From the NCBI GenBank assembly GCA_028284485.1, contig JANQRQ010000264.1, positions 1 through 55,499 on the forward strand: DNA of 55,499 bases, given 5' to 3'. A program made the translations under genes and the position numbers. The notes beneath the pieces were generated by a model. The model was not told the DNA's origin and ran no database searches. It saw only the letters and a list, made by a program, of their open reading frames with translations. Origin of the DNA: Planctomycetaceae bacterium. GTDB lineage: Bacteria > Planctomycetota > Planctomycetia > Planctomycetales > Planctomycetaceae. This document shows positions 52,752-55,499 of this stretch, one piece after another; the first letter of the stretch is position 1; each line of letters starts with the position of its first letter.

Positions 52752-55499
52752 ATGGGTCGTTCTGAACGAAATCAAGTCCCACTTGCTGTCGTCGGCATGG
52801 GTTGCCGTATGCCAGGTGCGGATGACTTGGACGCCTATTGGCGCCTGATTTCTGAAGGGCGAAGCGCGATTGGCGAACTGCCTGCAGATCGTCTCAACCG
52901 CGAGCTTTACTACGATCCCGAACCCGGGAAATGCGGAAAGTCGTATTCGCAAATCGGTGGCGTGGTGCCTGTGCGACCAGTCAACCCTTCCGTTTGCCCG
53001 CTGCCGGAAAACCTTTTGCGCGAGTTTGATGACGCCCACTTGGCAATGTGTGAAGTCGCGGCATCCGCTTTTCGGCACGCCGGAATGGACCCCTTCGATC
53101 TCGCACTTCGAAATGTCGGGGTGTATATCGGCCATTCCGGGGGAACATGTCTCTCCGGAGACTTGGCCTATTCAACGGGCATCGCCGACACCGCCCGATA
53201 TCTCAACTCAGAGAAAATCCAACAGCTTCTGTCGCCTGACCTGATTGATGGCGCTATTCAAGACATGGTTAATCGGGTTCATGAGGACAACCCCAAGAGA
53301 AACCTGGACGGCAGCCCCCATGTCGGCGCCCACAGCGTGGCCAGCTTGATTACGAACGCATTCGGCTTAACTGGTCCGTTCATGGCCATCGACGCAGCTT
53401 GCGCCTCGTCCCTGATTGCATTGGCACTCGGCGCACATGCGCTACAAAACGGCCTGATCGACATGGCAGTCGTTGGCGGCGCTTCTTATAGCAAGTGGGC
53501 TGCCATGGTATTGTTTTCCATGGCCCAATCGATGAGTGCGACAGGTTCACGGCCTTTTGATGCAGGTGCCAACGGATTGGTAAGTTCCGATGGCTACGCA
53601 GCCGTTGTGCTCAAGACACTCCCACGGGCACTCGAAGATAATGACCGCATTCTCGCAGTGGTCCGTGGCGTGGGAATTTCTTCAGACGGACGCGGAAAGA
53701 GCCTCTGGGCTCCCAGAATGGCCGGGCAAATTGCGGCGATCAATCGCGCCTACGAAGACGGAGTTAACCCGAGTCAGCTGCAGTACATCGAATGTCATGC
53801 CACCTCCACGCAAGTCGGCGATGCGACAGAGCTAAAGGCACTGACAGAAGCCTTAGGCGGATACTTTTCGGCTGGATCGAAGTTGCCCATTGGAAGCGTC
53901 AAAGCCAACATCGGGCATACACTCGAATGTGCTGGGATCGCCGGATTCGTAAAAACCGTCCTCGCGATGAACAATCAGGTCATTCCGAGACAGATCAATT
54001 TTGAGACCCCAAATCCGGAAATCGATTGGGCGAATACGCCGTTCGAGGTGGCAACGCAGTCCATCCCTTGGCCTTCGAATTCCAATGGGACACCACGGCG
54101 GGCTGCGGTGAATGCATTCGGCATCGGTGGTCTCAACGTCCACGTCGTCATCGATGATCTTGCTGATAACTCGCTCGTTTCGACTTTCACAAACTCCAAT
54201 GGCAGGCCGGCAACTGCGGATCACACGTCGATTAGCGTCACACAGCAGCCAGCGCAAGACGATATCGCAATTGTTGGGATGGGCGCAATCGTCCCTGGGG
54301 CATTGACTGTCGATGCATTTTGGGACTTGCTGGTATCGGGCCGCGACCCCAAATCCGAGATTCCGCCCGAGCGGTGGGATTTGGCAGCTTATTACGACCC
54401 CGCTGCCCATTCGAACTGGAAAGTGCGAGCGAAAATCGGCGGCTTTGTTAAGGATTTCGTTTACGACTGGAAAAAACACAAAGTTCCACCAAAGCAGATT
54501 GCCAGTGCGAATCCGTTACAGTTCATGTTGCTGGACGCAACGGATCAGGCACTTCGTGAAGCCGGTTACGAATCCGACTCATTCGATCGGTCGCGAACAA
54601 GCGTTGTCGTCGGAAGCGTATTCGGCGGCGACTTTATGTGTCACCTTCAAATGGGAATGCGCCTTCCCGAGTTGCGACTGTTGATCGCCGACTCATTGCA
54701 AAAGCGAGGAGTACCGCCAGAAAGGATCGACGAAGTCGGTAAGGCCTTCGAAGAGACTATTCTGACAGCGATGCCGGCCTTGTTGGACGAGACCGGAAGT
54801 TTTACAGCCAGCACGCTCGCCTCTCGACTTTCGAAAACGTTCGATTTGATGGGTGGTGCATTGTCGCTTGATGCGGCGGATGTTTCATCATCGGCAACGA
54901 TACTCTCTGCAGCAGGCTTACTGAGAACCGGTTCGTCTGACATGGTTGTCGCTGCCGCCGGCCAGCGAAGTATGGACGTGACGGTCTACGAGGAACTGAG
55001 CCTCCGCAACATGCTTCCCCTCGGGGAACTACAGTCGAATGACACATTGTACGGCAATGTTCCCGCGGAGGGTGCAGCGGTCGTCGTCCTCAAACGGCTT
55101 GAAGATGCGCGCCGAGATGGGAACAAGATTCGAGGCGTGATTCGGGGAATCACAGCCTCAACAAACAGTAACGACCTGTACCAAGCCTATCGCCAATCAC
55201 TGACAAAGGTTACTGAGGATACCGGTGTCAGCCCTTCGCAAGTCGGCATTCTGGAAACGGCCCGGATGAGCCGCCAAGATTTGGATTCCCTGGAAGCAAC
55301 GCAAGTTGTGGAGCAATTCCGCCGCGATGTCCGGGAGTCGCCTGTTGCGTATAGTTCGATTTCACATCGCATCGGGCACTCGCTTGGATCCTCGGGTATG
55401 GTCGCTTTGATCAAATCCGTGCTTGAATTGGAACACGGCCAAATCCCCGGCGGTTGTGGAGCAGAAGCGATTGCCGCTTCGAGTCGTGAATGTACAGAC
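52752..55499 (+). CDS. Polyketide/PUFA-synthase-type protein, N-terminal part with tandem ketosynthase domains
   Basis: This reading frame stays open for 916 codons to the right edge, so the gene is incomplete. KS1 (about residues 9-470) is intact: Cys217 in 'DAACASSLIAL', His349 in 'ECHATSTQVGDATE' and His389 in 'NIGHTLECAG'. KS2 (from about residue 503, 'DIAIVGMGAIVPGA') is degenerate: the Cys position is Asp710 ('DAADVSS'), the first His is Ala837 ('ETARMS'), and only His876 ('GHSLGSSG') remains. A KS followed by a Cys-less KS is the arrangement of PfaC-type subunits of PUFA synthases, where the second acts as a chain-length factor; heterocyst-glycolipid-like synthases are an alternative. 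No acyltransferase or ACP is seen yet. GGAG six bases before the ATG supports the start. Confidence 0.9.
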   Translation, partial: MGRSERNQVPLAVVGMGCRMPGADDLDAYWRLISEGRSAIGELPADRLNRELYYDPEPGKCGKSYSQIGGVVPVRPVNPSVCPLPENLLREFDDAHLAMCEVAASAFRHAGMDPFDLALRNVGVYIGHSGGTCLSGDLAYSTGIADTARYLNSEKIQQLLSPDLIDGAIQDMVNRVHEDNPKRNLDGSPHVGAHSVASLITNAFGLTGPFMAIDAACASSLIALALGAHALQNGLIDMAVVGGASYSKWAAMVLFSMAQSMSATGSRPFDAGANGLVSSDGYAAVVLKTLPRALEDNDRILAVVRGVGISSDGRGKSLWAPRMAGQIAAINRAYEDGVNPSQLQYIECHATSTQVGDATELKALTEALGGYFSAGSKLPIGSVKANIGHTLECAGIAGFVKTVLAMNNQVIPRQINFETPNPEIDWANTPFEVATQSIPWPSNSNGTPRRAAVNAFGIGGLNVHVVIDDLADNSLVSTFTNSNGRPATADHTSISVTQQPAQDDIAIVGMGAIVPGALTVDAFWDLLVSGRDPKSEIPPERWDLAAYYDPAAHSNWKVRAKIGGFVKDFVYDWKKHKVPPKQIASANPLQFMLLDATDQALREAGYESDSFDRSRTSVVVGSVFGGDFMCHLQMGMRLPELRLLIADSLQKRGVPPERIDEVGKAFEETILTAMPALLDETGSFTASTLASRLSKTFDLMGGALSLDAADVSSSATILSAAGLLRTGSSDMVVAAAGQRSMDVTVYEELSLRNMLPLGELQSNDTLYGNVPAEGAAVVVLKRLEDARRDGNKIRGVIRGITASTNSNDLYQAYRQSLTKVTEDTGVSPSQVGILETARMSRQDLDSLEATQVVEQFRRDVRESPVAYSSISHRIGHSLGSSGMVALIKSVLELEHGQIPGGCGAEAIAASSRECTD

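Overview
The window looks like a chromosomal segment of a planctomycete (phylum Planctomycetota). The sequence shows several families that are typical of that phylum and rare together elsewhere: multi-CXXCH heme proteins of the Pirellula/Verrucomicrobium type, a DUF1552/DUF1592 pair, DUF1080 glycosidase-like proteins, Tat-exported Gfo/Idh/MocA oxidoreductases, PQQ-like beta-propellers, and many exported sulfatases. The genus cannot be fixed from this sequence. I found 32 protein genes, two of them cut by the window edges, and no rRNA, tRNA, CRISPR array, transposase or phage gene.

Layout. (1) 1-5476, minus strand: a DUF1080 protein, a 1425-residue five-heme-site protein and the start of a PhoPQ-activated (PqaA-like) protein, in one likely operon. 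(2) 5694-8251, plus: a sulfatase and an EF-hand alpha/beta hydrolase. (3) 8359-10478: CsrA (minus), divergent from a PAS-AAA-Fis sigma-54 activator (plus). (4) 10512-13981: a sulfatase and a divergent orphan exported protein. (5) 14132-24419, plus: six co-directional genes for exported proteins, namely two neutral-ceramidase-type proteins around a Gfo/Idh/MocA oxidoreductase, a PQQ-like propeller, a CocE/S15-type hydrolase and an M19-like protein. (6) 24782-28463: an LRR protein, a PIG-L deacetylase and a CNNM/CorC-type membrane protein. (7) 28894-31832, minus: an M20 amidohydrolase followed by a sulfatase. (8) 32134-40773, plus: a sulfatase operon with two close tandem sulfamidase-like paralogues, a 1045-residue double sulfatase with an EF-hand tail, and two orphan exported proteins. 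(9) 40825-45084: another sulfatase, a family 2 glycosyltransferase and an ABC-F ATPase. (10) 45197-50734, minus: an N,N-dimethylformamidase-like Tat protein, DUF1552 and DUF1592. (11) 50735-52751: about 2 kb without a convincing gene. (12) 52752 to the right edge: a polyketide/PUFA-synthase-type protein with one intact and one degenerate ketosynthase domain.

Most products carry Sec or Tat signals. The picture, by inference, is of extracytoplasmic breakdown of sulfated glycans or glycolipids: eight sulfatase domains in seven genes, plus deacetylase, ceramidase-type, glycosidase-like and oxidoreductase proteins, with periplasmic heme proteins nearby. Regulation may involve the sigma-54 activator and CsrA. 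The right-edge synthase is the most distinct system and is likely to continue beyond the window. The most unusual items are the double sulfatase with its coupled orphan, the ketosynthase pair, and the M19-like protein that lacks part of its metal site.
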